A stretch of 64,000 nucleotides of DNA. Origin: Chitinophagaceae bacterium (GTDB lineage Bacteria; Bacteroidota; Bacteroidia; Chitinophagales; Chitinophagaceae). Below are positions 9,558 to 18,676 of this stretch, in pieces; position 1 is the first letter of the stretch; the number at the start of each line of letters is the position of its first letter. The stretch lies in assembly GCA_023957755.1 (NCBI GenBank), contig JAMLGT010000003.1, forward strand, positions 186,001 through 250,000. Direction: 5' to 3'. The notes beneath the pieces are model-generated. The model ran no database searches and had not been told where the DNA came from. It worked only from the letters and a program-made list of their open reading frames with translations. Both the position numbers and the translations under genes were made by a program.

Positions 9558-10004
9558 CTAAAACAATGAAAATTTCTCTTTAGTTTCATATTTTACAGGG
9601 AAATACATGAATACATTTCCCTTCCCTACCTTGATTTTTCCGGCCAGCCTGATGCTCACTTCTTTACCGGAAAGTGCATTGAAAGCATTTTTAAAAGCAT
9701 TTTTCATATCCAGATCAAAGGTTACCGGTAGGATAAAAGTGCCCCTTCTGGGAATGTTAATCAGGGTGTCCGAAGTACTATGCCCAAACAAGGTCCCATT
9801 TATAAAAATATCCAGGTCAGAATTCTTCAGTTGTAGCCCATAATTGTTAGGGTTGTAGTATTCCAGATCCAGAGCCACTGTAGTCTTGTTAAAACCGAGA
9901 CTTCTGATAGCAAAATTATGATAGGTTTTATACTCCAGGGAGCGGGGTGGGGTGCATGACATAATGACGAAAGTGGAGGCGATAACCAGGAGGATTCTTT
10001 TCAT
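9558..10004 (-). CDS. LEA type 2-like lipoprotein
   Basis: A 148-aa lipoprotein (signal and lipobox FVIMSCTPP, Cys17) with the pattern of the LEA type 2/WHy beta-sandwich: KTTVALDLEYYNPNNYGLQL, then LDIFINGTLFGHS, then a polar linker and FILPVTFDLD. The NPN element is the usual family mark. Such proteins are common and uncharacterised in Bacteroidota and may have a structural role in the envelope. The gene is alone on this strand, next to a long AT-rich gap. Confidence 0.75.
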   Translation of the reverse strand: MKRILLVIASTFVIMSCTPPRSLEYKTYHNFAIRSLGFNKTTVALDLEYYNPNNYGLQLKNSDLDIFINGTLFGHSTSDTLINIPRRGTFILPVTFDLDMKNAFKNAFNALSGKEVSIRLAGKIKVGKGNVFMYFPVKYETKEKFSLF

Positions 10005-10970
10005 TTTCTAAAGGTAATTCACTTTGTCTATTCCGAGGGGCTATTTTTTAGTCCCAACTTTATTAGTATTTCTGTGTACAAATGCCCGATTTAAGTCCAC
10101 TAAATATGATAGCATATAATAAATACTGTAACAATACTGATTATCACATAGATATAAATTTCTTCTACAATAAAACATATAATATAATTCATTAGATTGG
10201 TTACTAATCCGGAATTATTATAAGGAATGGTTACCAACGGTATAGTATCTTACAATGAGTACAATAATTATCTGATAATCAATTATTAATAGCACATTGT
10301 GAATATAAAGTGTTATATAAGTGATTATATTTTTAAAATATTGATAGCTGGTAGGTCCAGCGTGCAGATTTTTGAATATCTTATTTTCTAAAAAATGAGG
10401 TTAGGTGAAATATTGACAGGAATAGTACAAAATCCGGCATTGTTATGTGAAATATTGAAATATTTCAAAAATAAGTTTAGATAATCGCTGGATAATTGAG
10501 TTAAAAGAGGCGATGATAAGGATATTTTCTAGTAACAGAGAATAAATATTAGATAATTTAAAAAATGATAAAATCAGTAAATTTACGGTATTGCAAAAAT
10601 CAAATGCGCATTATAAGTTTGCACTATCAACATTAAAAAATCGCTTACCTCGCGTTTCAAAGTTGATGTTATGATCCCCCATTCTGAGAAGAACCGAAAG
10701 AAACAGAATTTCGGAACATAAAAAATAAGAATGAACCAAAACTTTACTATTACTCTTTTAAATCGGATCTTCTTTCCTTATTTAAGACGGGTTTTTATAC
10801 CGGCCTATCAGCCTCTAAAATGCGCTTGATTATATTTTAAGTTAGAACCGGCGACATGGTAATAGGATAAGCTTTGCCTTCATTTTACTGAATCCAACTT
10901 TTTATTTAAAACCGTTGTAAATCTGATATTCATTGTAACCGCTAGTTTTTTAGATTAAAAAATTGCGACA
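10005..10970. other. 966-bp AT-rich gap without recognisable gene
   Basis: No ORF of usable size on either strand; very AT-rich compared with the flanks. It holds the direct repeat GTGAAATATTGA at 10405-10416 and 10447-10458 (42 bp apart). The second copy runs into the perfect 14-bp palindrome TTGAAATATTTCAA at 10455-10468. It could hold a regulatory region or an sRNA for the small secreted gene that follows, or be decayed DNA. No transposon end or tRNA is visible. Confidence 0.5.
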
Positions 10971-11342
10971 ATGAAAAAGAATAGTATAATACAATGGGTA
11001 GTAATCGTTTTATTTGCTTTAGCTGCTTTCCCGGCTCAGGCACAGGATAATACAAACATTCAGATCACCAGATTTGAGCTGAAGATGGAAAAGGCTCATA
11101 AGGTGAATATCAACTGGGCTACAGATGACAAAGTGGAAACTAACTACTTTGAAGTAGAGAGGAGTACAGACGGCGAAGTTTTTAAAACAGTCGCCCTGGT
11201 CTTTGGTCCTGATCCGGTTAAGGAAGGGGATCAATATGAAGCCTTTGATAAGATTTCAGGAAGAAAAGCATACTACAGGCTTAAGCACGTATCTCTGGAT
11301 GGCACACTCCAGTACAGCAGCGTTAAAATGATTAAGCTATAA
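10971..11342 (+). CDS. Small secreted protein, possible Fn3/Ig-like domain
   Basis: A 123-aa protein with a clear signal peptide (about 1-24, ending PAQAQ). The mature part has the pattern VNINWATDDKVETNYFEVER, then AYYRLKHVSLDGTLQYSSV. This resembles the cohesive Fn3/Ig-like modules that sit before sorting domains in Bacteroidota secreted proteins, here as a single free-standing module without a T9SS C-terminal signal. Function unknown. It has its own strong terminator and follows a 966-bp AT-rich gap, so it looks like an independently regulated gene. Confidence 0.7.
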   Translation: MKKNSIIQWVVIVLFALAAFPAQAQDNTNIQITRFELKMEKAHKVNINWATDDKVETNYFEVERSTDGEVFKTVALVFGPDPVKEGDQYEAFDKISGRKAYYRLKHVSLDGTLQYSSVKMIKL

Positions 11343-11401
11343 CAATAATATTAAATGGGTTTTCTTTGGGGGTTACAGAACCTTACTGGTTCTTAACAAA
11401 C

Positions 11402-11430
11402 CGCCGCATGTCTATGCGGCGTTTTTCTTT
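11402..11430 (+). terminator. Rho-independent terminator after small secreted gene
   Basis: Perfect 8-bp stem CGCCGCAT/ATGCGGCG with a 4-nt loop, followed by TTTTTC and more T. Confidence 0.85.
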
Positions 11431-11462
11431 ATAACTACCAAACCAGTTTGGGTTAAGATACT

Positions 11463-11486
11463 AAAAAAGCCGGTTCTATGACCGGC
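11463..11486 (-). terminator. Rho-independent terminator of ahcY
   Basis: Stem GCCGGT/ACCGGC (11469-11474 and 11481-11486) with a 6-nt loop. On the minus strand it is followed by six T. Confidence 0.8.
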
Positions 11487-11511
11487 CTTTCCTAAAAACA
11501 AACCTTTATAA

Positions 11512-12840
11512 TTAGTATCTGTAGTTATCGCTCTTGAATGGACCCTCCACAGGAATATTCAGGTATTCGCTTTGTGCTTTGGACAGGGTGTCCAATTCTA
11601 CCCCTATTTTCTTAAGGTGCAACCTTGCCACTTTTTCGTCCAGATGTTTGGGAAGTACGTACACCTTGTTTTCGTACTTCTCGTGGTGTTGCCAGAGTTC
11701 CATCTGTGCCAATGTCTGGTTAGTAAATGAATTACTCATTACAAAGCTGGGGTGTCCTGTGGCACATCCAAGATTTACCAGCCTTCCTTCTGCCAGTACA
11801 ATCACATCCTTGCCATCAATAGTGTATTTATCTACCTGAGGTTTGATTGTATCCTTAGTGGCTCCGTAATTGTCATTCAGCCAGGCCATATCGATTTCAA
11901 TATCAAAGTGGCCGATGTTACAAACGATTGCTTTGTCTTTCATCAGCCTGAAGTGTGCTCCGGTAATCAGGTCTCTGCATCCTGAAGCCGTTACAATGAT
12001 ATCTGCCTCCTTAACCGCATCAGCCATTTTTTTCACTTCATATCCATCCATAGCGGCCTGTAGGGCACAGATTGGGTCTATTTCCGTAACAATAACACGT
12101 GCGCCTGCTCCGCGTAAGCTGGCTGCTGATCCTTTACCCACATCTCCGTATCCACCTACTACTGCCACCTTTCCTGCCATCATCACATCAGTTGCGCGAC
12201 GAATAGCATCTACCAGGCTTTCCTTGCAGCCGTATTTGTTATCAAACTTGGATTTGGTCACTGAGTCGTTTACATTGATAGCCGGAATAGGAAGTGTGCC
12301 ATGTTCCATCCTTTCGTAAAGACGGTGCACGCCGGTGGTCGTCTCTTCAGAAAGCCCTCTGATTCCCTTTACCAGTTCAGGATATTTATCAAAGACCATA
12401 TTGGTAAGATCTCCACCATCGTCAAGAATCATGTTCAGAGGACGGTCTGCGCTTCCAAAGAAAAGTGTCTGCTCAATGCACCAGTCGGCCTCTTCCACTG
12501 TCTGTCCCTTCCAGGCAAATACAGCTACGCCTGCTTTAGCGATAGCCGCTGCTGCCTGATCCTGGGTAGAGAAGATATTGCAGGAACTCCATCTCACTTC
12601 GGCTCCCAGTTCTACCAGTGTTTCGATAAGTACCGCTGTTTGGATGGTCATGTGCAGGCATCCTGCGATCCGGGCGCCTTTCAATGGTTTCTCTTTTCCG
12701 AATTCTTCGCGCAGTGCCATCAGTCCGGGCATTTCAGCTTCGGCTAACTTGATTTCTTTGCGGCCCCATTCAGCAAGGCTCATATCTTTCACCTTATGTT
12801 TTAGTGAAAAGTCTATCTGGGTTTTTGTTTGAGTTGACAT
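11512..12840 (-). CDS. ahcY: Adenosylhomocysteinase
   Basis: Splits S-adenosylhomocysteine into adenosine and homocysteine with bound NAD, keeping methylation going. The protein is 442 aa. The start at [11 protein letters not shown] matches family length; the longer frame to 12879 runs through the promoter. Visible are the active-site segment [11 protein letters not shown] (191-201), the Rossmann loop [15 protein letters not shown] (223-237), [15 protein letters not shown], and the C-terminal KSDNYRY with the conserved Lys and Tyr that reach the neighbouring subunit. It is divergent from an Lrp/AsnC-type regulator and has a terminator directly downstream. Confidence 0.97.
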   Translation of the reverse strand: MSTQTKTQIDFSLKHKVKDMSLAEWGRKEIKLAEAEMPGLMALREEFGKEKPLKGARIAGCLHMTIQTAVLIETLVELGAEVRWSSCNIFSTQDQAAAAIAKAGVAVFAWKGQTVEEADWCIEQTLFFGSADRPLNMILDDGGDLTNMVFDKYPELVKGIRGLSEETTTGVHRLYERMEHGTLPIPAINVNDSVTKSKFDNKYGCKESLVDAIRRATDVMMAGKVAVVGGYGDVGKGSAASLRGAGARVIVTEIDPICALQAAMDGYEVKKMADAVKEADIIVTASGCRDLITGAHFRLMKDKAIVCNIGHFDIEIDMAWLNDNYGATKDTIKPQVDKYTIDGKDVIVLAEGRLVNLGCATGHPSFVMSNSFTNQTLAQMELWQHHEKYENKVYVLPKHLDEKVARLHLKKIGVELDTLSKAQSEYLNIPVEGPFKSDNYRY

Positions 12841-12866
12841 ATTAAATTTTAATTTAAAAAGATTTG

Positions 12867-12874
12867 CAAATTTA
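12867..12874 (-). promoter_or_regulatory. -7 promoter element of ahcY
   Basis: On the minus strand TAAATTTG followed by C, matching TAnnTTTG, 26 nt before the ahcY start at 12840. Confidence 0.5.
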
Positions 12875-12971
12875 CCCAAAAAAGAATAATGTTCTTAAGT
12901 ATATCAAATAATTAGAATAAAAATGCAATTTTGTTTTTGATTACAGGATAAAGTATAGAAAAACAGTAGTT

Positions 12972-13466
12972 ATGGCACTTTCAAAAGAAAAATCGTCTCA
13001 GAGCAGGGGATTGGTAGATGAAAAGGATTTGGCAATTCTCAGCATTTTGGAAAAGAATGCGCGGTTTACGATTAAAGAGATTGCCGAAAAAGTCAATCTC
13101 AGTACAACCCCAGTACATGAACGAATAAAGAGAATGGAGGAGGCAGGCATTATTAAGCAATATATTGCTCTTCTGGATGCATCAAAGCTAAATAAGTCGC
13201 TTACCGTGATTTGTTATGTATCACTGAAGGAACATGGTAAGAAAGCGGGTAGTCATTTTATAAATGCGATTCAGAAAATGCCTGAGGTGGCGGAGTGTTT
13301 CAGTATTTCAGGTGAGTTTGATTTCTTGTTGAAAGTGATTTGCGAGGATATGAATAGCTATTATGACTTTCATGTAAACACGCTAAGCGAAATTGAGAAT
13401 GTAGGCCATGTGCAGAGTGTATTTGTAATGGGGGTGATAAAAGACTCGCACCGCCTTGTATATTGA
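12972..13466 (+). CDS. Lrp/AsnC-family transcriptional regulator
   Basis: A 164-aa regulator with the standard two parts. The N-terminal winged helix-turn-helix covers about residues 18-66: DEKDLAILSILEKNARFTIK, EIAEKVNLSTTPVHERIKRM. The C-terminal RAM ligand domain includes the GEFDFLLKV motif near residue 115. Family members bind amino acids and control amino-acid metabolism. It is divergent from ahcY, with 131 bp between the starts, so it may act on ahcY or on itself; no operator can be named from sequence. Confidence 0.92.
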   Translation: MALSKEKSSQSRGLVDEKDLAILSILEKNARFTIKEIAEKVNLSTTPVHERIKRMEEAGIIKQYIALLDASKLNKSLTVICYVSLKEHGKKAGSHFINAIQKMPEVAECFSISGEFDFLLKVICEDMNSYYDFHVNTLSEIENVGHVQSVFVMGVIKDSHRLVY

Positions 13467-13599
13467 TATGAAATAGTAGTGGCACGTTCCTCGTGTAGTG
13501 AGTTTTTAACTTATCATCAGACTCATTTCATTCATGTTTGAATTAATCAAAAAAATCTGCTTAATTTGAATCTCTGTTTTTATACAAAATACCTACTCT

Positions 13600-14145
13600 A
13601 TGAACCGTTATTATTTGTCTGTATTCCTGTTTGCATTGTTTTTTGTAATGTTTTCATTTTCACAGTCGCACAATGGAGCTGGAAATAAGAAAGGGCTCTC
13701 TCAGGACGAAGAAAGAAAGGTAATTAACCTGACTCTGGACTCTTTCAATTTAGCTGCATCCAAAGCTAATTTCAAGGCTTATTTCGATTTCTATACTTCC
13801 GATGCAATTTTTACGGGTACAGATGCTACCGAGCGCTGGAATAAAGAGGAGTTTATGGCATTTGCCAAACCATACTTTGACAGGGGGCGTGCGTGGAGTT
13901 ACACCACATTAGGCAGACATATCTATTTTGATAAGTCGGGTAAACTTGCATGGTTCGATGAGTTATTGAATACCCAGATGAAGATTTGCCGTGGTTCGGG
14001 TGTATTGGTAAAGCAGGCTGACGGATGGAAATTAAAGCAGTATATACTCTCGGTTACCGTGCCTAATAATCTGATGAGTGAACTTGTAAGAAAGAAGGCT
14101 CCGGAAGAGGATACGCTGATGGACAAGCTCAGAAAGAAAATGTAG
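13600..14145 (+). CDS. Exported SnoaL/NTF2-like protein
   Basis: A 180-aa protein with a signal peptide (about 1-22). The mature region fits the SnoaL/DUF4440 cone-shaped fold: an initial helix (EERKVINLTLDSFNLAASKA), then YFDFYTSDAIFTGTDATERW, FMAFAKPYFDRGRAWSYTTL, and beta strands ending in a WKLKQYILSVTVPN stretch. The ERW-x(15)-F-R-G pattern is typical of SnoaL-like proteins used as putative binding or calcium-calmodulin-kinase-like association domains. Function unknown. It stands alone. Confidence 0.75.
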   Translation: MNRYYLSVFLFALFFVMFSFSQSHNGAGNKKGLSQDEERKVINLTLDSFNLAASKANFKAYFDFYTSDAIFTGTDATERWNKEEFMAFAKPYFDRGRAWSYTTLGRHIYFDKSGKLAWFDELLNTQMKICRGSGVLVKQADGWKLKQYILSVTVPNNLMSELVRKKAPEEDTLMDKLRKKM

Positions 14146-14163
14146 GCCAGATTGCGATCTGCT

Positions 14164-14835
14164 TTACACAGCCATTAAATTAATTACCAGGGCTATAATT
14201 ATTGTGTTATAGGCAAAGGAAATCAGGCCATGCCACGTAGCCAGTTTCCGAATATGAGGTGATGTAATCTGCACGTCTGAAACCTGAAAGGTCATTCCCA
14301 GTACGAAAGAGAAGTAGAAAAAGTCGTCGTATTCCGGTTTTCTGTTTCCCGGAAATAGCAGCCCGCCGGCGTGATTGGTGGGGTTATCTATATCGTTCCC
14401 ATAATAAATATGAGCATAGCGAAGTGTAAATAGCGTGTGGATTAATAACCAGGAAAGTACCATCCCGGCAATAGCTACAGGCAGCCTCCAGGATGATAGA
14501 GAAAAACCGGCTCCTTTTTGAAGAATGATTGTAACTATGATATATACGCTAACGAATGTAGAGAATAATACCAGAAGAAAAACTGTTGTTCTTTTTGGAT
14601 CCTGCTTGGCAGCCTGAGTACGGATTTCCTGTTGTGTAGTTATTTTGAAGGTGACCCAACTGAGAGATACCATTACCAGGCTGAATGCATCCCATCCTAT
14701 CATCAGGTCCATGAATTGTGTTTCTGAAAATCTGAAGGAGAGCAGATAACATGTAATACCTGCCACAATAGAAATAATTAGTTTTTCAAGAGAGTCGATT
14801 CTCTTTAGAATTGGAGGTCTTTTTTCTGTTTTCAT
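14164..14835 (-). CDS. DUF1345 family membrane protein
   Basis: A 223-aa protein with about five membrane segments (roughly 20-38, 43-62, 84-105, 117-140, 200-222). The family signature is near the end: DDFFYFSFVLGMTFQVSDVQ, then LATWHGLISFAYNTIIIALV. DUF1345 proteins are inner-membrane proteins of unknown role. The gene converges on the NTF2-like gene and is monocistronic. Confidence 0.88.
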   Translation of the reverse strand: MKTEKRPPILKRIDSLEKLIISIVAGITCYLLSFRFSETQFMDLMIGWDAFSLVMVSLSWVTFKITTQQEIRTQAAKQDPKRTTVFLLVLFSTFVSVYIIVTIILQKGAGFSLSSWRLPVAIAGMVLSWLLIHTLFTLRYAHIYYGNDIDNPTNHAGGLLFPGNRKPEYDDFFYFSFVLGMTFQVSDVQITSPHIRKLATWHGLISFAYNTIIIALVINLMAV

Positions 14836-15037
14836 AAACTGGCTGGTACATTACTAACTACGAATTTAGAATGATTTTGGTGTATTGGTTCATCGATAAT
14901 AGCAAAGTTATCTGGTCTTATTCCGTATGACGGAATTTTATGAAATAGGAAAATACTCGATTTTGAAAGGAGTTTTATATTTAATTTAAACGAATTACAA
15001 AAAAGGTTTACCCAAAAAAGTGGACTTTTGTAGCAAG

Positions 15038-16090
15038 ATGGTATTACATAACAGGATTTCTCAAAAGGAGCTAAGAGCAAGGCTGATGAAAGAGGAGTTT
15101 AAGCGGGTAACGCTCTCTTTTTATAAGTATGTGCATCTTTCAGCACCGGAAGATTTTCGGGATGAATTATATATTCGGTTGTTTGAATTAAATGTATTCG
15201 GTAGAATATATGTAGCCGCGGAGGGCATTAATGCCCAAATGAGTGTACCTGAATATAAGTTTGACAAGTTCAAAGCCTTAATTGAAAGTATCCCCGAACT
15301 AAGGGGTACCATGCTTAACATTTCGTATGATGATGGCGGCAAGAGCTTTTGGGTACTTAAAGTAAAATTGCGTGAAAAAATCGTAGCAGATGGAATCACA
15401 GATCCGTCATTTGATATGCGTATTAAAGGCAAATACGTGGATGCTGCAACGTTCAATAAACTGACAGAGGATCCGGATACGGTGGTGGTAGATATGCGAA
15501 ACCATTATGAGTATGAAGTCGGCCACTTTAAGAATGCTATAGAGGTGCCTTCAGAAACTTTCCGGGATCAGTTGCCAATGGCGGTGGAGATGCTTAAAGA
15601 GAAAAAGGATAAAAATATAATTATGTATTGCACTGGCGGTATTCGGTGCGAGAAAGCCAGTGCTTATTTCCTGCACAATGGATTCAAAAATGTGTACCAT
15701 TTGAATGGCGGAATTATAAATTACGCAAAGCAGGCAAAGCGTGAGCATCTGCCCAATAAGTTCCTGGGAAAGAATTTTGTGTTTGATGCAAGACTCGGTG
15801 AGGAGATAGGAGAGGAAGTGATAAGCCATTGCCATCAGTGTGGTGCTCCGTGTGATGTGCATGTGAACTGCGCAAATGAGAGTTGTCATCTGCTCTTTAT
15901 TCAGTGTCCTGAATGTGCTGTGAAAATGGAAGGATGTTGTTCTGAAAACTGTAGAGCAGAGATGCGCCTGCCACTGGAGGAGAGAAAACTCCGAAGGAAA
16001 GGGCAGAAAAATGGCAGGAAAATATTCAATAATAAATCCCGTGAAAGGATGGATTCGCTACTGATGAATCCGTCAGACCTTTCAGAATAA
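15038..16090 (+). CDS. trhO: tRNA uridine(34) hydroxylase TrhO (rhodanese-related)
   Basis: TrhO (YceA) hydroxylates U34 of certain tRNAs to ho5U, using oxygen. The start at ATG 15038 gives MVLHNRIS, matching the E. coli N-terminus; a GTG six codons earlier (15020) is less likely. Order of parts: N-terminal acylphosphatase-like domain to about 100, the conserved [17 protein letters not shown], and a rhodanese domain with [12 protein letters not shown] and the active-site loop CTGGIRC (Cys198 to Cys204). A Cys-rich C-terminal section follows ([20 protein letters not shown]). The gene stands alone. Confidence 0.95.
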   Translation: MVLHNRISQKELRARLMKEEFKRVTLSFYKYVHLSAPEDFRDELYIRLFELNVFGRIYVAAEGINAQMSVPEYKFDKFKALIESIPELRGTMLNISYDDGGKSFWVLKVKLREKIVADGITDPSFDMRIKGKYVDAATFNKLTEDPDTVVVDMRNHYEYEVGHFKNAIEVPSETFRDQLPMAVEMLKEKKDKNIIMYCTGGIRCEKASAYFLHNGFKNVYHLNGGIINYAKQAKREHLPNKFLGKNFVFDARLGEEIGEEVISHCHQCGAPCDVHVNCANESCHLLFIQCPECAVKMEGCCSENCRAEMRLPLEERKLRRKGQKNGRKIFNNKSRERMDSLLMNPSDLSE

Positions 16091-16130
16091 CTTTTCTAAC
16101 GCTGTTCGACACCTGGTAATTTCTCTTACT

Positions 16131-17438
16131 TCAGGTGCCACTGAAAGGTATCTTTATATGATTTGCCCTTAATTCATTGAGTAGCGAATAAAGACCAAAG
16201 AAGGTGCGGTTGATATATATGAAGTGTTTAGAGCCCCGGTTGGAGTTAAATTTTTTCATCCTGGGTTCTGTATTAAACTTATCTGCCAGATCATACACCT
16301 TGTTAAAATAGGAAATGTCTGAAAAGTCGAAGGTGTCATGCTTAAGCGGAGTCATAAAGGTTGAAATCATTTCGCGAAACAAGGAGGAGAAAAAATTAAT
16401 TTCATCAGCAGAGTCCCCCTCTCTGATAAGCTCAAGTTGCTTCATTTTCTCTCTGAATGCTCCGGGGTTATTGAGTATATCATCGTTACTCAGCTCGAAA
16501 TAAGGGGTGTAGAATTCATCAGGAATTTCTTTTACACATCCAAAGTCAATAGCGATCAGCTCTCCTTCATTTGAAACAATAAAGTTTCCAGGATGCGGGT
16601 CGGCATGTACACTGCGCAACTGGTGGATCTGGAACATATAGAAATCCCATAATGCCTGTCCAATCTTGTTGGCCAGTTGCTTGTTTTTATTCTTTTTTGA
16701 AAATTCTGACAGGTGTTTGCCTTCCATATAGTCCATGGTGATGATCCTTTGAGACGACCACTGAGGATAGTAATTAGGAAATCGGAGGCCAGGAATATGT
16801 GCACAGGCCTTTGCTATCTGTATACTTCTTTTTACTTCCAGAATATAGTCAGTTTCTTCAAGTAATTTCTCTTCAACTTCATTGAAGTATTTGTCGGAAT
16901 CTTTCCCTTGCAGATTGAACATCCTGATTGCAATAGGCTTTACCATTTTAAGGTCAGACTTGATACTTTCAGCCACTCCCGGATACTGAATTTTGATGGC
17001 CAGGAGTTTGCCGTCTTTCCTGGCACGGTGCACCTGTCCGATGCTGGCAGCGTTTACCGATTCCTCTTCGAATTCATCGAACATTTCTGATGGCAGTTTG
17101 CCAAAATAGCGCTGAAATGTTTTGTTTACGAGTGGGCCTGATAGTGGCGGAACTGAGAATTGCGATAATGAAAATTTTTCAACGTATTGTTGTGGCAGCA
17201 GACTCTTATCCATGCTTAGCATTTGAGCCACCTTGAGTGCACTTCCTTTTAGTGTAGATAGGCTATCATAGATGTCTGAAGCGTTATTTTCATGTAATTT
17301 TTTTCGTGCCTTTTGTTCTGAGTCTATTATTTTATCCTTGTAATAATTGAGATAGTTGACTCCGATTTTGGCGCCCGTGAGTACAAGTTTGGATGCTCTT
17401 GAAACTTTTGTAACAGGTATATGGTCTAGTGTTTTCAT
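16131..17438 (-). CDS. ABC1/AarF (UbiB-like) family kinase-like protein
   Basis: A 435-aa member of the atypical ABC1 kinase family. The KxGQ-like helix is KGSALKVAQMLSMD (64-77, with Val-Ala-Gln in place of Gly-Gln). The Ala-rich loop is AASIGQVHRA (130-139), the nucleotide Lys is in LLAIKIQYPG, the catalytic loop is HADPHPGNF, and the metal motif is AIDFG. In other bacteria UbiB supports ubiquinone synthesis or lipid transport; here menaquinone is expected, so the role is open. It follows a TetR-like gene after 8 nt in an apparent two-gene operon. Confidence 0.9.
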   Translation of the reverse strand: MKTLDHIPVTKVSRASKLVLTGAKIGVNYLNYYKDKIIDSEQKARKKLHENNASDIYDSLSTLKGSALKVAQMLSMDKSLLPQQYVEKFSLSQFSVPPLSGPLVNKTFQRYFGKLPSEMFDEFEEESVNAASIGQVHRARKDGKLLAIKIQYPGVAESIKSDLKMVKPIAIRMFNLQGKDSDKYFNEVEEKLLEETDYILEVKRSIQIAKACAHIPGLRFPNYYPQWSSQRIITMDYMEGKHLSEFSKKNKNKQLANKIGQALWDFYMFQIHQLRSVHADPHPGNFIVSNEGELIAIDFGCVKEIPDEFYTPYFELSNDDILNNPGAFREKMKQLELIREGDSADEINFFSSLFREMISTFMTPLKHDTFDFSDISYFNKVYDLADKFNTEPRMKKFNSNRGSKHFIYINRTFFGLYSLLNELRANHIKIPFSGT

Positions 17439-17446
17439 AGGATTGG

Positions 17447-18109
17447 CTACCCAACCGGATTAAATTCTTTATAGAGAAATTTGCCAAGGTCAGTGACGCT
17501 TTTCAGGGGTTGGGTATTGATGAGATCAAACCCGGCAGTAACAGATTTTTCAATAAAAATATCTGTCTTTTCAAAATCGGCAGACTCATCTTGTAACCAG
17601 AATTTGAGAATACTTACTAGTTGAAACCATGCTGCTTCGTTAATTGCCTTTCGTTGTATTCTATTGACTTTATCATGTTTGAAGTCAATTGTATCTAAGT
17701 CAAGAGTATCTATATACTCCCCGAACCTTTCGTGGAGGTTTTTCAGTTTTCGGAAATGATCTAATTTATTACCGGAGAGGATATAGAGCACAAAACTCCG
17801 GTTAGCTGCCAGGTTACCAAAGAACGTGAAATAACAACTTAGCAGTTGTTCTTTGGAGTTATAAGTCTTATAGTTGGCTGACTTGAAAAGGGTATCCAGT
17901 GTCTTTGAAAAGATAAGTTCAAAAAAGTGATTTTCAATTCCTTCAAAACTATGGAAGAACTTGTAGAAATCGCTTTCTTTTATCTGATGCCTCCCGCTAA
18001 ATAAATAGACATTTTTGGGATCGTTGCCCTCCAAAATATCATTCATATACCAGGTGAGAATGGTTTCTTTTGAAAGTCGTGATTTAGTGCTGGTGCGGGT
18101 ACTTTTCAT
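17447..18109 (-). CDS. TetR-like regulator paired with ABC1 kinase
   Basis: A 220-aa helical protein. Residues 14-65 fit a TetR-type helix-turn-helix: KETILTWYMNDILEGNDPKN, then HQIKESDFYKFFHSFEGIEN, where FYKFF corresponds to the usual Y-F pair. The rest is a helical ligand/dimer domain. In Bacteroidota such proteins are annotated as TetR C-terminal domain proteins and lie next to ABC1 kinases, as here. The N-terminal part is divergent enough that DNA binding is uncertain. It is first in the operon and shares a 188-bp intergenic region with tRNA-Asp. Confidence 0.75.
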   Translation of the reverse strand: MKSTRTSTKSRLSKETILTWYMNDILEGNDPKNVYLFSGRHQIKESDFYKFFHSFEGIENHFFELIFSKTLDTLFKSANYKTYNSKEQLLSCYFTFFGNLAANRSFVLYILSGNKLDHFRKLKNLHERFGEYIDTLDLDTIDFKHDKVNRIQRKAINEAAWFQLVSILKFWLQDESADFEKTDIFIEKSVTAGFDLINTQPLKSVTDLGKFLYKEFNPVG

Positions 18110-18235
18110 TTTTGTCTGTTTTGTTCAAATTTCCGAAAAAGACTTTTGATTTGATGTTAAAATAGCATTCGACGGGGGACGATGCTTTTTTTTAGACGAA
18201 CTTTAAAAAATACTTTTTTCAGAATTAAATTTTAT

Positions 18236-18243
18236 TATCTTCG
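18236..18243 (+). promoter_or_regulatory. -7 promoter element of tRNA-Asp
   Basis: TATCTTCG followed by CCG, a one-base variant of TAnnTTTG, about 54 nt before the mature tRNA-Asp 5' end. It is the only promoter-like site seen ahead of the whole tRNA/GIY-YIG array. Confidence 0.45.
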
Positions 18244-18297
18244 CCGTCCGAAAATTGAAAGGATTGAGGGGTGGGGCAGGTGAAGATTTGAAATATT

Positions 18298-18371
18298 GGA
18301 TCGGTAGTTCAGTTGGTTAGAATGCTGCCCTGTCACGGCAGAGGTCGCGAGTTCGAGTCTCGTCCGGTCCG
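18298..18371 (+). tRNA. tRNA-Asp (GTC)
   Basis: A complete 74-nt cloverleaf. The acceptor GGATCGG pairs with CCGGTCC (18364-18370) and the discriminator is G18371. The D-arm contains AGTTCAGTTGGTTAGA. The anticodon stem is CTGCC/GGCAG around the loop CTGTCAC, with anticodon GTC at 18332-18334. The T-arm is GCGAG-TTCGAGT-CTCGT. CCA is not encoded. This is the only intact tRNA of the locus; its 3' part from 18348 is repeated at the end of each of the fifteen following 360-bp units. Confidence 0.97.
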
Positions 18372-18379
18372 CAAGAGAG

Positions 18380-18401
18380 CCTCACGGAAGTGGGGTTTTT
18401 T
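18380..18401 (+). terminator. Rho-independent terminator of tRNA-Asp, repeated in each unit
   Basis: Stem CCTCAC/GTGGGG (one G-T pair) with a GGAA tetraloop, then TTTTTT. It recurs every 360 bp ahead of each GIY-YIG ORF; the ATG comes only 5 nt after the T-run. In the last unit the run is interrupted (23796 T to C). Confidence 0.8.
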
Positions 18402-18406
18402 CGTTT

Positions 18407-18676
18407 ATGGGATATTATGTGTACATACTTCGGAGTGAAGTTGATGGCACCTATTACAAAGGCTCCACAGAAGCTCCTGTGAGCAGATTACAAGATCATA
18501 ATTCGGGCAGAAGTACTTACACATCCGGCAAAAGGCCGTGGGTGATGGTGTACTTAGAGGAGATGCCTGACAAGCGTGCAATGCTTATTCGGGAGAAGAA
18601 ACTCAAACGGGGTAATAAGGAATACTTTGAGAAGTTGATTAGCGGAGAAAAGAATATAGTATCACAGTTTTTCTGA
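18407..18676 (+). CDS. GIY-YIG nuclease, array copy 1
   Basis: An 89-aa single-domain GIY-YIG endonuclease of the UPF0213/UvrC N-terminal type. Motifs: YVYIL (4-8) for GIY, TYYKGST (15-21) for YIG with Lys in place of Ile, Arg27, HNSG (31-34), PWVMVYLEE (44-52), and IREKKLK (61-67) with the probable metal-binding Glu63. Small GIY-YIG proteins cut DNA; whether this one is a homing nuclease is inference from its position between tRNA-Asp 3' ends. No Shine-Dalgarno is seen and a terminator lies just upstream, so expression probably depends on read-through from the tRNA promoter. Fourteen identical copies follow. Confidence 0.92.
   Translation: MGYYVYILRSEVDGTYYKGSTEAPVSRLQDHNSGRSTYTSGKRPWVMVYLEEMPDKRAMLIREKKLKRGNKEYFEKLISGEKNIVSQFF

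Noticed and set aside
10005-10970. Replication origin in the AT-rich gap
   Set aside because: No cluster of DnaA boxes (TTATCCACA) and no dnaA or dnaN nearby.
11534-12832. Plus-strand frames opposite ahcY
   Set aside because: Antisense shadows of the conserved ahcY frame without family features.
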